The notes: generated by a model from the sequence alone, not told the origin. Positions 1 to 9,662 are shown, counted from the first letter of the stretch. The stretch is 64,000 bases of DNA from Synechococcus sp. PROS-7-1 (GCF_014279795.1 NZ_CP047945.1:1074572-1138571), one strand, 5' to 3'. Numbers and translations: made by a program.

Positions 1-196
1 TGTCAAGAATCCCGCGACTCACCAGCACGTAGCTTCCGACAAACACGCCCATTCCCATCAAGGAAGGCAAACCGGTCGCGATGGCCACTCTGCGAGCCAT
101 GCGATTGGCCACATCTTTGGGGATCGGTTGATTGACCGAAGGGGTGGGCTCCGATCGGCGCGGTTCAAACGGCAGGGGATCGCGTCGTTCGGCCAT
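1..196 (-). CDS. PAM68-like photosystem II assembly protein (3' part cut by window edge)
   Basis: The reading frame starts at the ATG complementary to 194-196 and runs off the window, so only the first 65 residues are visible. The polar N-terminus is followed by IPKDVANRMARRVAIATG and a hydrophobic segment, LMGMGVFVGSYVLVSRGI, as in the two-helix PAM68/DUF3464 family that assists early photosystem II assembly in the thylakoid membrane. It lies 27 bp downstream of rpsO on the same strand, a neighbour pair I recall from cyanobacteria. The second helix is missing from view, so the call rests on the N-terminal half. Confidence 0.75.
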   Translation of the reverse strand, partial: MAERRDPLPFEPRRSEPTPSVNQPIPKDVANRMARRVAIATGLPSLMGMGVFVGSYVLVSRGILD

Positions 197-223
197 GACT
201 CAGTGAGAAACTGGAACCGCGGA

Positions 224-493
224 TCAGCCGCGGATTCCCAGTTTGGCGATCAGCTCGCTGTAACGCTTCTCGCTCTTGCCTCGCACGTATCCGAGCAGGC
301 GCTTGCGCCGGCCGATCATCTTCAGAAGACCCTGACGGGACGAGAAGTCGTGGATGTTCTGCTGCAGATGGCTGCTCAGCTTCGAGATGCGCTCTGTGAG
401 CATGGCCACCTGAACCTCAGCCGATCCAGTGTCGGTGGCGTGGGTCTGATGAGCGTTGATCAGTTCTTGCTTTTCGGTGGTATCGAGCGACAT
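224..493 (-). CDS. rpsO: 30S ribosomal protein S15
   Basis: 89 residues beginning [12 protein letters not shown], the usual length for S15. It binds the central domain of 16S rRNA and helps nucleate the 30S platform. The motifs [11 protein letters not shown], LTxRIxxLxxHL and the C-terminal [10 protein letters not shown] are plainly visible. An upstream in-frame ATG at 520 would add nine residues unlike any S15, so the start at 493 is preferred. It lies between ruvA and the PAM68-like gene on the same strand. Confidence 0.97.
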   Translation of the reverse strand: MSLDTTEKQELINAHQTHATDTGSAEVQVAMLTERISKLSSHLQQNIHDFSSRQGLLKMIGRRKRLLGYVRGKSEKRYSELIAKLGIRG

Positions 494-547
494 GCGCGGC
501 GTCTGGCCCTGACAGTGCAAACAAACAATTTACTCTGCCGCGGGGCC

Positions 548-1195
548 CTACGCCGATTGACTTAACCACTTCAGGCTTGCCCGCAACCAGGCGTCCCCGT
601 CATCGTCTGCAGGAACGTCAGATCCTGAGGCCACGGCCCGCATGGCCCTGCGGATTTCAAGATCCTCATACCCCAGCGTTTCGAGGGTGATCTGAAGCTC
701 TCTCAGGCATGGTGCGCCGAGAGGAACCTCCTTCACGTCGCTGCGGTCCACCAGGGACAGGCCCGGTTCCTGCAACGGCGCCCAGGCACCGAGGCGATCA
801 CGCAGTTCCACAGCGATCCGCTCAGCGGTGCGTTTGCCCACACCCTGCGCCTGGGTGAGGCGTTTCAGGTCGCCATCAACGATCGCTGCCACGAGCTCTT
901 CAACCCGGCAACAATCAAGTAAGGCCAGGGCCATCTGTGGACCAACCCCGTTGACGCCAATAAGGGTTCGGAACAAATCGCGTTCCTGTTGCTCGCAGAA
1001 TCCGAACAGGGTGGATCCATCGTCCCGCTGCACCTGGTGCACCCAGAGTGTGCAGCCGCTGCCGTCCATCTGCTGGTTCTGATCTCGGGAGGTGAGCTGC
1101 ACCTCGTAGCCGACTCCGCCGCAGGCGATCACCACCCCTCGTCGACCACCCTGCTCCCAGCTTTGGATTCGTTCTCCCTGCAGCCAGCCGATCAT
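548..1195 (-). CDS. ruvA: Holliday junction branch migration protein RuvA
   Basis: 215 residues. RuvA tetramers hold the four-way junction while RuvB drives branch migration in recombinational repair. Visible features are the N-terminal OB fold (MIGWLQGE, then VGYEVQL), the tandem helix-hairpin-helix region with IGVNGVGPQMAL and QGVGKRTAERI, and a C-terminal three-helix domain ending LKWLSQSA. The frame stays open upstream, but only the ATG at 1195 gives a canonical RuvA N-terminus. The divergent lipoprotein gene starts about 50 bp away. Confidence 0.95.
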   Translation of the reverse strand: MIGWLQGERIQSWEQGGRRGVVIACGGVGYEVQLTSRDQNQQMDGSGCTLWVHQVQRDDGSTLFGFCEQQERDLFRTLIGVNGVGPQMALALLDCCRVEELVAAIVDGDLKRLTQAQGVGKRTAERIAVELRDRLGAWAPLQEPGLSLVDRSDVKEVPLGAPCLRELQITLETLGYEDLEIRRAMRAVASGSDVPADDDGDAWLRASLKWLSQSA

Positions 1196-1246
1196 GGGAG
1201 AGTTCCTGTTGAAGCCATGCTGCCTGATCTGTCGAGCTTGTCCTCC

Positions 1247-1684
1247 ATGCACGTGTCGTTTCGTCGCTTGTTCCGGACTGTTGCGACAGTGCTGGTTTGT
1301 TTGATGATCAGTGCCGGCTTGTCTGCATGCGTTGGTTCGGATCAGCCTCCGCGCTCTGTTCTGCTCAGTGCGCTGGGCCAGCAGATCCAGCTCACGCAGA
1401 CCTCCATCGCCCGTTCCCTCGATCTGGAGGCGGCCGGTGTTCCTGAGGTGAGCAGAGTGCGGCTTGAAGATCAGGACGTGATCCGCATCGGTGAGCAGAA
1501 AGGCATGCATCTCACGGGTCGATTCGACTGGCGTCTGCCGGGAGATGCCGTCAAGGTGGATAGCGCGTTTGAGCTGTACCTCGAACGGGGTGAACGGGGA
1601 GAAAGCTGGCGTCTGGCGATCCCCAGCGGGTCTGACGATGGTGCATCCCAGGCCTGGGTCACCTACCCCCTCGCCATCGACTGA
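1247..1684 (+). CDS. Predicted lipoprotein of unknown function
   Basis: 145 residues beginning MHVSFRRLF. A hydrophobic segment ends in the lipobox LSAC, so the protein is probably cut before Cys and lipidated on the periplasmic side. The mature part is a small soluble domain containing GMHLTGRFDWRLPG and ending WVTYPLAID. I do not recognise the family. An in-frame ATG at 1217 gives a longer N-terminus; the 1247 start leaves the more typical signal peptide. Its 3' end overlaps the convergent EamA gene by 22 bp. Confidence 0.6.
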   Translation: MHVSFRRLFRTVATVLVCLMISAGLSACVGSDQPPRSVLLSALGQQIQLTQTSIARSLDLEAAGVPEVSRVRLEDQDVIRIGEQKGMHLTGRFDWRLPGDAVKVDSAFELYLERGERGESWRLAIPSGSDDGASQAWVTYPLAID

Positions 1685-2601
1685 CGGGCACTCAGGCTGA
1701 TCAGCGTGGCTCCGAGCACACAAAGCGCTCCGACAATCACTGTTCCTGTGATCGGCTCTGCGAAAAAGAGCACACCCCAGACGGTGGCAAACACAACTTG
1801 GACGTAATTGATTGATGTGGCGCGTGCTGCTGGCAGTGCAGCCAGCCCCTGGGTGAGCCAGATCTGACCCATCTGGGTCAAAAGACCGACCCCGACCAGC
1901 CAGACCCAGTCCATGCCGCTCGGGAGCACCAGCTGGTTCACAAGGAGCGGCAGCGTGGCTGGCACAGAAACCAGGGGGAAATAGAACACAATCACCAATG
2001 GATGCTCCTTGACGGACAGCTGGCGCACACTCACGTAGGCCAGAGCCGTCATCAGGGCTCCCCCAAGCCCAATCAGCGCGGCCATGGCAGGGAGTCCTGC
2101 GACGTCCTGCCCCATCCATTCGGGCTGGACCACCAGGATCACGCCGATCAGCCCGAGCACGATGGCCAGGCCAATGCGTTTGCGGATCGGCTCCTTGAGC
2201 AGAGCCCAGGCTGTGAGTGCCGTCAGCGTGGGATAGGTGTATTGGATCAGCGTCGCTGCCGCGAGGGGCAAGCTGGCCAAGGCCTGAAAGAAGAGCAGCA
2301 GCGCGATGGTGCCGAGCGCCCCGCGCACCAGGAGGAGTCCCCGCTGATGCCCCCAGGGCGAGACGTTCGCCTGCGCGAGCATCGTCAGGGTGATCGCAAT
2401 GCTGATCAGTGATCGGATCAACACGATTTCCGCCACCGGCAAACGGCCGCCGAGGTGCTTGACGCACACCGTCATCAGGCTGAAGGCCAGTGCTGCACCC
2501 AGTAGGTCGATGCAGGCTCTCCATTCATGGGGCGACTGCGTTCCGCGGATCGCTGCCAGCAGGCTCCGCATCAACACGTCCGCAATCACTCCGACAACCA
2601 T
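1663..2601 (-). CDS. EamA/DMT-family permease
   Basis: 312 residues with about ten hydrophobic helices in two similar halves, the architecture of drug/metabolite transporters. The first repeat carries VLIRSLISIAITL and LIQYTYPTLTALTAW, and the second carries TSINYVQVVFATVWGVLFFAEP, the typical EamA E-P ending of a helix. The substrate cannot be inferred. Starts at 2601 or 2571 (MRSLLAA) are both possible. It is divergent from dnaG, whose ATG lies 75 bp away. Confidence 0.82.
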   Translation of the reverse strand: MVVGVIADVLMRSLLAAIRGTQSPHEWRACIDLLGAALAFSLMTVCVKHLGGRLPVAEIVLIRSLISIAITLTMLAQANVSPWGHQRGLLLVRGALGTIALLLFFQALASLPLAAATLIQYTYPTLTALTAWALLKEPIRKRIGLAIVLGLIGVILVVQPEWMGQDVAGLPAMAALIGLGGALMTALAYVSVRQLSVKEHPLVIVFYFPLVSVPATLPLLVNQLVLPSGMDWVWLVGVGLLTQMGQIWLTQGLAALPAARATSINYVQVVFATVWGVLFFAEPITGTVIVGALCVLGATLISLSARQSMARG

Positions 2602-2675
2602 GCCACCCGTCGGGTCGAACGGTTTTCCTCAGCGGATTTCTCGTCGCAAGCGCCCGGGTCTTCCACAATGGGCCC

Positions 2676-4757
2676 ATGGTCAGTGCCCGTCTGCATCCCC
2701 GAACCATCGAGGCCGTCAAGGAGCGGGCCGACATCGTTGATGTGGTGGGTGAGCACGTTGTGCTCAAGAAGAAGGGCAGAGAGTTTGTAGGGATCTGCCC
2801 CTTCCATGACGACAGCAAGCCGTCGATGACGGTGTCCCCAGCGAAGCAGTTCTATTACTGCTTCTCTTGTGGTGCCGGCGGCAACTCCATCAAGTTCCTG
2901 ATGGAGTTTCAGCGCCAGAGCTTCAGCGATGTGGTGCTGGATCTGGCCCGTCGTTATCAATTGCCTGTGGAGACCGTCGATGGTCCCCAGCAGGAGCGTC
3001 TGAAACAACAGCTGTCGCGCCGGGACACGTTGCATCGGGTGCTGGCGTTGGCTGCTGGTTGGTTTCGGAGCCAGCTGAAGGTTGCATCCGGTGCTGATGC
3101 GCTGCGTTACCTACAAGACAAGCGTGGACTCAGTGACGCCACCCTGGAGCAGTTTGAACTGGGTTATGCGCCTGATCAGTGGGATGGCCTGCTGAAGCAC
3201 CTCCAGCAGGTGGAGGGATTGGATCCGGAGCATCTCGAAGCCGCGGGTTTGGTGGTGCCCAGGAAGGGTGGCAATGGTTTCTATGACCGCTTCAGGCATC
3301 GGGTGATGGTGCCGATCAAGGATCGCCAGGGACGGGTGATCGGTTTCGGCGGTCGCAGCCTTGATGGCACCGAACCCAAGTACCTCAACTCTCCGGAAAC
3401 CGAGGTGTTTGAGAAGGGCAAGCACTTGTTCGGCCTTGATCGGGCGGCATCAGCAATCCGTAAGGACGACCGTGCCGTTGTGGTGGAGGGTTACTTCGAT
3501 GTGATTGCCCTGCATGCCGCGGGCGTGACCAATTCCGTGGCTTCTCTGGGCACGGCCTTGAGCAGCCAGCAGATCACCCAGTTGTGCCGCTGCTGCGATG
3601 GCAAGCGCATCGTGCTGAACTTCGATGCTGATGGTGCTGGCGTTCGCGCCGCCAATCGCGCCATCGGCGAGGTGGAACAGCTGGCCCTTCAGGGACAGCT
3701 TGAGCTGCGTGTTCTTCACCTTCCTTCTGGAAAAGATCCCGATGAATTCCTCAAGGGCCAAGGTGCCGGCGACTACAGGGCTCTTCTGGATCAGGCACCT
3801 CTCTGGCTCGATTGGCAGATCGAGCAGGTGCTGGAGGGGCGTGATCTCAGCAAGGCCGATCAGTTCCAGCGTTCCGTTTCAGCTCTGGTGGAACTGCTGG
3901 GCAAGTTGCCTCAGTCGGCGATTCGTACCCACTACATCCAGCAAGTGTCCGAGCGCCTCAGCGGCGGCCAGGGGCGCTTGGCTCTTCAGTTGGAAGAGGA
4001 TTTGCGCCAGCAGGTGCAGGGCCAACGCTGGCATGGCCGCTCAGCCCGTCATGAGAAGTCAGGGGAAGCCAGTCAGCGAGAGCGTTGTGAAGCGGAAATT
4101 CTGCGGCTTTATCTGCATTGCCCTTCATACCGGGGCGCAATCCGACAGGAACTGCGCAAGCGTGAACTCGAGGACTTCGCCCTGCAGCACCACCGTCTGC
4201 TCTGGTCGTGCCTCACGGAGTTGGAGGAGGGGAACCTCGGCAGTGTGCGCCTCGAAGCGATCAGTCGCGGTGAGGATCGGGGCGACGAACTGGCTGATCT
4301 AGATCTGCCCCGCCTGCTCACCGATCAACTACTTCTGGAGAACAGCACCCTGGTGACACGTCTCACTCCTTTGCTGGAACCCGGCGAGCTTCAGAAAGTT
4401 GCTCTGTCTCGGCCGATGGAACAGCTGCGGGGAACGGCCGCCATGCTCGAGCGTCAGAAAAGCAACAAGCGCTGCCGCCACTTGCTTGAGGCCTGGGCCG
4501 GTCAGCGGCTTCAGACGCTTGAACGTTGCATCGCCGTTCTGATCGATGAGGAGCGTGAGCAGCAGCAGCCCCAAGGCGTGGACATGGAGCAGCGAATTCA
4601 AGCCATGTTCGACGACCTCAATGCCGAAGCACTGCGATTCCAGGAGCTGTACTACAGCGAACGCCGCCACATCCTGCATCTTGATCAACAGCGCTGCGCT
4701 GGTTACGGCGACGGCGTGGCTCCTGCGGCCTCGGATGCATCGGCCATGAGCGCCTGA
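2676..4757 (+). CDS. dnaG: DNA primase
   Basis: 693 residues. It synthesises RNA primers for replication together with the replicative helicase. The N-terminal zinc ribbon is complete (C41-PF-H44 and C62-FS-C65), followed by the catalytic core (GFGGRSLDGTEPKYLNSPET), the TOPRIM block (VVVEGYFDVIALH, then NFDADGAG) and a C-terminal helicase-interaction region. The open frame begins at 2490, but homology starts at MVSARLHPRTIEAVKERADIV, hence the ATG at 2676. Its last 55 bp overlap the convergent gene. Confidence 0.96.
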   Translation: MVSARLHPRTIEAVKERADIVDVVGEHVVLKKKGREFVGICPFHDDSKPSMTVSPAKQFYYCFSCGAGGNSIKFLMEFQRQSFSDVVLDLARRYQLPVETVDGPQQERLKQQLSRRDTLHRVLALAAGWFRSQLKVASGADALRYLQDKRGLSDATLEQFELGYAPDQWDGLLKHLQQVEGLDPEHLEAAGLVVPRKGGNGFYDRFRHRVMVPIKDRQGRVIGFGGRSLDGTEPKYLNSPETEVFEKGKHLFGLDRAASAIRKDDRAVVVEGYFDVIALHAAGVTNSVASLGTALSSQQITQLCRCCDGKRIVLNFDADGAGVRAANRAIGEVEQLALQGQLELRVLHLPSGKDPDEFLKGQGAGDYRALLDQAPLWLDWQIEQVLEGRDLSKADQFQRSVSALVELLGKLPQSAIRTHYIQQVSERLSGGQGRLALQLEEDLRQQVQGQRWHGRSARHEKSGEASQRERCEAEILRLYLHCPSYRGAIRQELRKRELEDFALQHHRLLWSCLTELEEGNLGSVRLEAISRGEDRGDELADLDLPRLLTDQLLLENSTLVTRLTPLLEPGELQKVALSRPMEQLRGTAAMLERQKSNKRCRHLLEAWAGQRLQTLERCIAVLIDEEREQQQPQGVDMEQRIQAMFDDLNAEALRFQELYYSERRHILHLDQQRCAGYGDGVAPAASDASAMSA

Positions 4758-5743
4758 TCCAGCCGGCTCCTGCAGAGTCGTTGCAGCAGGGGCATGGCTT
4801 CATCTGGCCACTGTTGTGCCTGCAGCATTGTCTCCAGCTCCCGTGCTCGCTCGAGCACCATCTGGCAGGCCGCACCCCGATCGTTGGGCTGCAGCTGCGA
4901 CACGTACACGTGGGCCCTGGCCTGATCATGGGGCGTGCCGTCGGCCGATAAACCAAGCGCCAGCCGAAAGAGTTCGGCATCAAAGGTTCCAAGGGAGGCC
5001 AGCATGCCGAGGGCATCAGCGATCAGTTCGTCGTACAAGTTGATGCGCATCTCACCCACCAGTCGCGTGCAGGCGATGTGCGCTAGCTCGTGTTCGCGCC
5101 TCCACTGCTGGGATTGGTTCAGCCAACGCTCTTGGTCGGGACGGCCAGGACTGCGCTCTGCCGGAATTGAGGCGTAGGGCGCCCGATGCAGCAGCAGGAT
5201 CTGGCACCGCGTCTTGGCACTGAGATCGCGGATGAGTCCCCAGTGAATCAAGCCGCTGATGGCCTGGGCATGCACCGTGGTCAGCACGGGCTTGTCTTCG
5301 CAGCGATAGGCAAGACAGCGCACGATCAGGACGAAATCGTCGTGATCCTTCAGGGTGAGCACGGGGACCGCGCCGGTCGGATGCTCTGCGATCTCCAGCG
5401 TCAAGCCATCGGGATCCTTCAAGACAGGAGCCTGATTCAGGTCCTCGGCGAGAGGCTCAGCCCCCTGCAGTACCAACCGTCTGTAGGCCTCTCCTTCTCG
5501 TACGCCTGTGCCTGGTTGGAGCAGAAGCTGGGGCAGCTCAAGACGCAGCCGGTTCCACACCTCGGAGGTTGGCGTTGTCTCGAGCCATCGTCTCCACCAG
5601 ATCTCCCGTTCGTCAGCAGGCAGCGGCAGTGGAGGCCAAGGTGTCTCAGCCCCTTTAAACGGCCGGCAGTACTCCTCGAGAGTCTGCATTGGGCAATTGC
5701 ACTTCTCTTCGGTGGCTAGCAAGAGATCGATGTGATCCGCCAT
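4703..5743 (-). CDS. Unrecognised protein with an HExxH motif
   Basis: 346 residues from MADHIDLLLA. No signal peptide or membrane helix is evident. The C-terminal half contains H218-E-L-A-H222 inside a helix-like stretch, the zinc-binding motif of many metallopeptidases, and further acidic residues that could be the third ligand (YDELIADALGM). An early Cys cluster is also present (CNCPMQTLEEYC). I do not recognise the family; a cyanobacterial metalloprotease-like protein is the best guess. Open sequence upstream to 5911 is not convincing coding. It converges on dnaG. Confidence 0.6.
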   Translation of the reverse strand: MADHIDLLLATEEKCNCPMQTLEEYCRPFKGAETPWPPLPLPADEREIWWRRWLETTPTSEVWNRLRLELPQLLLQPGTGVREGEAYRRLVLQGAEPLAEDLNQAPVLKDPDGLTLEIAEHPTGAVPVLTLKDHDDFVLIVRCLAYRCEDKPVLTTVHAQAISGLIHWGLIRDLSAKTRCQILLLHRAPYASIPAERSPGRPDQERWLNQSQQWRREHELAHIACTRLVGEMRINLYDELIADALGMLASLGTFDAELFRLALGLSADGTPHDQARAHVYVSQLQPNDRGAACQMVLERARELETMLQAQQWPDEAMPLLQRLCRSRLDQALMADASEAAGATPSP

Positions 5744-5798
5744 GCGTCGGCATGGGTGAAGTTCCGCTATCTGAGAACTATCTGCGTCAATCCCTCCC

Positions 5799-7169
5799 AT
5801 GCACGTGCTGGTGATCGGGGGCAGTGATGCGGGGATCAGCGCAGCACTCAGGATCCGGGAGCTCGATCCGGCGATTGAGATCAGCGTGATGCTCCGGGAT
5901 GGGTTTCCCAACTACAGCATCTGTGGATTGCCGTTTCTGATCAGTGGCGAAACCACCGGTTCGCAGTCGCTTGCCCACCGCACCTCTGCAGACCTCCAGG
6001 CGGCCGGTCTGCAGGTACGCCCGCACTGTGACGTCATCGCGGTGAATCCCTCTGATCAGCGTGTTGATCTGGCCGATGGCGATTCAGTGGCCTACGACAG
6101 GTTGATCCTCGCTACGGGGGCCCGTTCTCGCCGGCCGGAGCTGGAAGGTGCGGATTTGCCCGGGGTGTTCACCCTGCGCTGGATGGGGGATGCCCTGCGC
6201 ATGTTGACGGTGTTGGAGGAGCAGCAACCCCGCCGGGCTCTGATCGTTGGTGGTGGTTATATCGGTTTGGAAATGGCCGATGCCCTTCACACCAGGGGGT
6301 TGCAGGTGACGCTCATTGAGCACAATCCTGCTGTTCTGCGCACGGTGCATCCCAGTTTCGGAGACGTGATTCAGAACGGACTGCGCGCTCGAGGCATCAC
6401 TGTCCGCAGCGGACTGCGGCTGGCTGCCATCCGTCAGATGCATCAGGCGCTGGAGGCTGAACTCAACGACGGCCAGCGCATCAGTGCAGACCTGGTGTTG
6501 CTGGCTGTGGGCGCGGTTCCAGCCAATGAATTAGCGGAAAGCGCTGGGGTCTCCCTTGGTGCTGGCGGCGCGATGGTGGTGGATCGTCAGATGCGAACAG
6601 GAGTCGCGTCCATCTGGGCAGCAGGTGATGGTGTGGAGACTTATCACCGTCTGCTTGGGCGGAATGTCTACCAACCCCTCGGTACCAATTCCCACAAGCA
6701 AGGGCGAATTGCCGGTGAAAACGCCATCGGAGGGAATCGCCTCTATCCAGGCACCCTCGGTACGCAGGTGGTGAAGGTGTTTGATCGGGTCGTTGCTCGT
6801 ACGGGGCTCAGGGATCAGGAAGCGCGCCTGGAGGGGCTGGATCCGCTGACGGTTCCCTTTGAATGCTTGAGTCACAAGGGCTATTACCCCGGTGCTGGTC
6901 GCCTTCATTTCCGGATCACTGGTGATCGCAGGGGCGGGCGTCTGCTTGGTGCCCAGTTGATGGGGCCTTGGGGAGAGGAGGTGTCCAAGCGGGTGGATAC
7001 GTTTGCCAACGCTCTTTTTCATGGCATGGACGTGGATGCCATCAGCGACCTGGATCTGAGCTACACCCCGCCGCTTTCCAGTCCCTGGGACCCCGTGCAA
7101 ATGGCGGCGCAGGCCTGGGAGGAGCAGTGTCGGACCCTGGCGTCAGCGACAATCCCCTCGAACTCCTGA
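5799..7169 (+). CDS. FAD-dependent pyridine nucleotide-disulfide oxidoreductase (CoA-disulfide reductase/NADH oxidase type)
   Basis: 456 residues. The N-terminal FAD fold is [17 protein letters not shown]. The single redox Cys lies in SICGLPF, as in CoA-disulfide reductases and NADH oxidases. The NAD fold is [17 protein letters not shown], the second FAD motif is IWAAGDGVE, and a C-terminal dimerisation domain follows. It transfers electrons from NAD(P)H to a disulfide, polysulfide or oxygen; the substrate is unknown. The ACR3 carrier begins 7 bp downstream, so the two are probably co-transcribed, which suggests a link to arsenic or thiol stress. Confidence 0.85.
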   Translation: MHVLVIGGSDAGISAALRIRELDPAIEISVMLRDGFPNYSICGLPFLISGETTGSQSLAHRTSADLQAAGLQVRPHCDVIAVNPSDQRVDLADGDSVAYDRLILATGARSRRPELEGADLPGVFTLRWMGDALRMLTVLEEQQPRRALIVGGGYIGLEMADALHTRGLQVTLIEHNPAVLRTVHPSFGDVIQNGLRARGITVRSGLRLAAIRQMHQALEAELNDGQRISADLVLLAVGAVPANELAESAGVSLGAGGAMVVDRQMRTGVASIWAAGDGVETYHRLLGRNVYQPLGTNSHKQGRIAGENAIGGNRLYPGTLGTQVVKVFDRVVARTGLRDQEARLEGLDPLTVPFECLSHKGYYPGAGRLHFRITGDRRGGRLLGAQLMGPWGEEVSKRVDTFANALFHGMDVDAISDLDLSYTPPLSSPWDPVQMAAQAWEEQCRTLASATIPSNS

Positions 7170-7176
7170 AAGCCTG

Positions 7177-8187
7177 ATGGGTGTTTTCGAGCGCTTTCTC
7201 AGTTTGTGGGTCGCTTTGGCGATCATTGCCGGCGTCGCTCTCGGTGCAGCGATCCCGGCCTTGCCGGAGGCGATCGCATCGCTTGAAGTGGCCGGGATCA
7301 ACCTCCCGATCGCTCTTCTGATTTGGGGAATGATCTACCCGATGATGCTGGCGGTGGATTTCTCCGCGATCGGAGGCCTCAGCCGTCAACCGCGCGGTTT
7401 GCTCATCACCGTTGCGGTGAACTGGCTGATCAAGCCACTCACGATGACGGCGTTGGCCTGGCTGTTCATCCGCGGCCTGTTCTCTGCCTGGATTCCCGCT
7501 GAACTCGGCGATCAGTACGTGGCCGGCATGATCCTGCTTGGCGTGGCCCCCTGCACCGCCATGGTGTTCGTTTGGAGCCGTCTCAGCGATGGAGACGCCA
7601 ATTACACCCTGGTGCAGGTGGCGGTGAACGACCTGATCATGGTGTTTGCTTTCGCACCGATCGCAGCCCTGCTGCTCGGGGTGAGTGAGGTTCTTGTCCC
7701 TTGGGACACCCTGATCGCGGCTGTTGGATTGTTTGTTGTGGTTCCGCTGGCGGCCGGCTGGCTGACTCGGGTTTTTCTGAACAACACAACGCGCATCAGC
7801 AGACTTGAGCAGCGTTTGAAACCGCTCACCGTGGTGTGCCTCATCGGCACGGTGCTGCTGTTGTTCATGGTGCAGGCTGGATCGATCTTGGCGGATCCTC
7901 TGGCCATCGTGCTGATCGCCGTGCCTCTGATCCTGCAGACCTATCTGATCTTCTGGATTACGGCGCAGTGGATGCGGCTCTGGGGGCAGCCGCGTGTCAT
8001 TGCTGCACCGGGCGCCATGATCGGGGCTTCGAATTTCTTTGAGCTGGCGGTTGCTGTCGCGATCAGCCTGTTCGGTTTGCAGTCCGGCGCTGCCTTAGCC
8101 ACTGTGGTGGGCGTGCTGGTGGAAGTGCCGGTCATGCTGTCATTGGTGGCGATCGCCAACCGCAACCGTCGTCTGTTCCCTGTTTGA
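7177..8187 (+). CDS. acr3: ACR3-family arsenite efflux carrier
   Basis: 336 residues with about ten transmembrane helices. The signature [13 protein letters not shown] places the conserved Cys of ACR3 carriers in the fourth helix, and [18 protein letters not shown] and [18 protein letters not shown] are also typical. The protein exports arsenite (or antimonite) across the cytoplasmic membrane. It sits 7 bp after the flavoprotein gene and 1 bp before a small unknown gene, so the four genes 5799-8742 look like one operon. No arsenate reductase or ArsR is seen here. Confidence 0.9.
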   Translation: MGVFERFLSLWVALAIIAGVALGAAIPALPEAIASLEVAGINLPIALLIWGMIYPMMLAVDFSAIGGLSRQPRGLLITVAVNWLIKPLTMTALAWLFIRGLFSAWIPAELGDQYVAGMILLGVAPCTAMVFVWSRLSDGDANYTLVQVAVNDLIMVFAFAPIAALLLGVSEVLVPWDTLIAAVGLFVVVPLAAGWLTRVFLNNTTRISRLEQRLKPLTVVCLIGTVLLLFMVQAGSILADPLAIVLIAVPLILQTYLIFWITAQWMRLWGQPRVIAAPGAMIGASNFFELAVAVAISLFGLQSGAALATVVGVLVEVPVMLSLVAIANRNRRLFPV

Positions 8188-8188
8188 G

Positions 8189-8446
8189 ATGTCTGAATTT
8201 TTCGAGGCGATCTGGCACGGGGAGGGCATTGGTGATGGTGGTGACCTGGAGGAAGCCCTTCAGGCTTATGTGGCGGTGAAGCCCGACGACAACGACTGGA
8301 TCAAGGCCTGTGCCGCCGAAGGCGCTGAGCCCCGCATCGAGCGTTTCGCATCGTTCGATGCGTACCTCGACAACAACGATGCCCTGGAAACCATTCCGGT
8401 GACGCCGCAGATGATTGTGGTGGCCATTGAGCAATTACCGGTTTGA
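8189..8446 (+). CDS. Small acidic protein of unknown function
   Basis: 85 residues, acidic, with no membrane segment. It begins MSEFFEAIWHGEGIG, and its C-terminal half is DNNDALETIPVTPQMIVVAI. The ATG lies one base after the acr3 stop and the next gene starts at its own stop codon, so it is translated within the acr3 operon. I do not recognise the family. Tight coupling on both sides supports a real gene. Confidence 0.55.
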   Translation: MSEFFEAIWHGEGIGDGGDLEEALQAYVAVKPDDNDWIKACAAEGAEPRIERFASFDAYLDNNDALETIPVTPQMIVVAIEQLPV

Positions 8447-8742
8447 TGACGGGATCTTCGATTGATTTCAGTGCCTGTGAGCTTGTGAATGGTCTCTGGC
8501 CTTCGCTGGTGGAGCGCTTGGGTCTTGAGAAGGCGCAGCGGGCTGCTCGTCAGGCTCTCGATCTGCAGCAGATGTCGGGCCATGGCGGCACGCTTCCGGT
8601 GCTGTTCTGCGAAACCTGTGGACTGGCGCTGGCCAGTACCGATCTGCTGCGCGAGCAGACAGGGCTCAATGCCCATGGGGAGCGCATGGTGCTCTTGTAC
8701 AGCAGCCGCTCCCAGGCAGTGCAGCTGTTGCAGCACGCTTGA
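8446..8742 (+). CDS. Small protein with CxxC motif, unknown function
   Basis: 98 residues; the ATG overlaps the previous stop codon by one base (TGATG). A TTG three bases upstream is an alternative start. The central segment FCETCGLALAST has a CxxC pair that could bind metal or be redox-active. No membrane helix. It is the last gene of the putative arsenic-linked operon and ends two bases from the convergent outer-membrane protein gene. Family not recognised. Confidence 0.5.
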   Translation: MTGSSIDFSACELVNGLWPSLVERLGLEKAQRAARQALDLQQMSGHGGTLPVLFCETCGLALASTDLLREQTGLNAHGERMVLLYSSRSQAVQLLQHA

Positions 8743-8744
8743 TC

Positions 8745-9662
8745 TCAATCCAGCTTGATCCCTAGCTGCATGGAGACGCTGTTGTTGATCCTCGGGCTTT
8801 GCAGTGCGTTGAAGATCGTCTGTCCGTTGAGTGACGTGAACAGCCGTTGATTCCCCATGGGAAAGATCTTCAGGGCAACCGAAAAGGTGTTGTTGGTGGC
8901 AATGCCATTGACGTAGGCGCCCGTGTAGCTGTTGGTGACGGTGATGCTGGCGAGCGAGCTTGGCTTCCATTCCAGCTGTGCTCTGGCGGTTCCTGCAGCA
9001 AAGGCCTGTCCGCAGATTGGATCCGCTTCACATCCCGGCCCCCCCCAGATCTGCTGAATGGAGGGGCCCACAGAGAGATTCAGGGTTGTGGTTTTGTTCT
9101 TGATCAGGTCGTAGCCCAGGCCTGCGGACCCCACAAACACGTCGGTTCCGATCGTGTTGAGCATGTCGTAATTGAATGTGGTTGTTGCGTAGGCATTCAG
9201 GCGATCCCCCAACCTTCGCGTGTAGCGCAGCTCACCATCGCCTTCGTTGGTGTCCGTTGTGCTTGCGTTTTCTCCCTGGTCCCGTGACACCTCATAGGTG
9301 GCGCGTCCTTTCAGGGCCACCTTGTCAGCACCCTCGCTATAGCTGGTGTCGAGCTGAAAGGTTCCACCGGCGGAGAGATCGCTGTCTGTGTTGTTCGCAG
9401 ACAGTCCACCGGACACACTCAGCTTCCATGGTTTCGCTGGTGGTTCGGTGATCAGGGCTGTGGCCGGAATGCGCAGACGACCGAGCACCGGATGCAGGAG
9501 AATCGTGATGGCCTCTGTGGTCTCGTCCGGAACCAGTACGCCCTTCAGCGTGTCTCCGTTCTTTAGTTTGATCGTGACCTGCTGCTCGGTTGTGGTTGGA
9601 GCAGCGACCACTGGTTGGCTGAACAGAAGCAGCGCTGCAATGACTGAACTGTTTCGCAGCAC
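8745..9662 (-). CDS. DUF481-like outer-membrane beta-barrel protein
   Basis: 305 residues with a signal peptide (MLRNSSVIAALLLFSQPVVAA). A short region follows (VTIKLKNGDTLKGVL), resembling the domain in front of DUF481/YdiY barrels, then a long stretch of alternating polar and hydrophobic beta strands with repeated NTDSDLSAGG-like and GRATYEVSRDQG-like hairpins, ending in a strand SVSMQLGIKLD. A salt-inducible or general outer-membrane barrel is likely; the ligand is unknown. Confidence 0.7.
   Translation of the reverse strand: MLRNSSVIAALLLFSQPVVAAPTTTEQQVTIKLKNGDTLKGVLVPDETTEAITILLHPVLGRLRIPATALITEPPAKPWKLSVSGGLSANNTDSDLSAGGTFQLDTSYSEGADKVALKGRATYEVSRDQGENASTTDTNEGDGELRYTRRLGDRLNAYATTTFNYDMLNTIGTDVFVGSAGLGYDLIKNKTTTLNLSVGPSIQQIWGGPGCEADPICGQAFAAGTARAQLEWKPSSLASITVTNSYTGAYVNGIATNNTFSVALKIFPMGNQRLFTSLNGQTIFNALQSPRINNSVSMQLGIKLD

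Noticed and set aside
548-2524. Very long minus-strand open frame upstream of ruvA
   Set aside because: Only its last 215 codons are RuvA; the rest is antisense or out of frame to the lipoprotein and EamA genes and is Arg/Gly/Ala-rich nonsense typical of high-G+C shadow frames.
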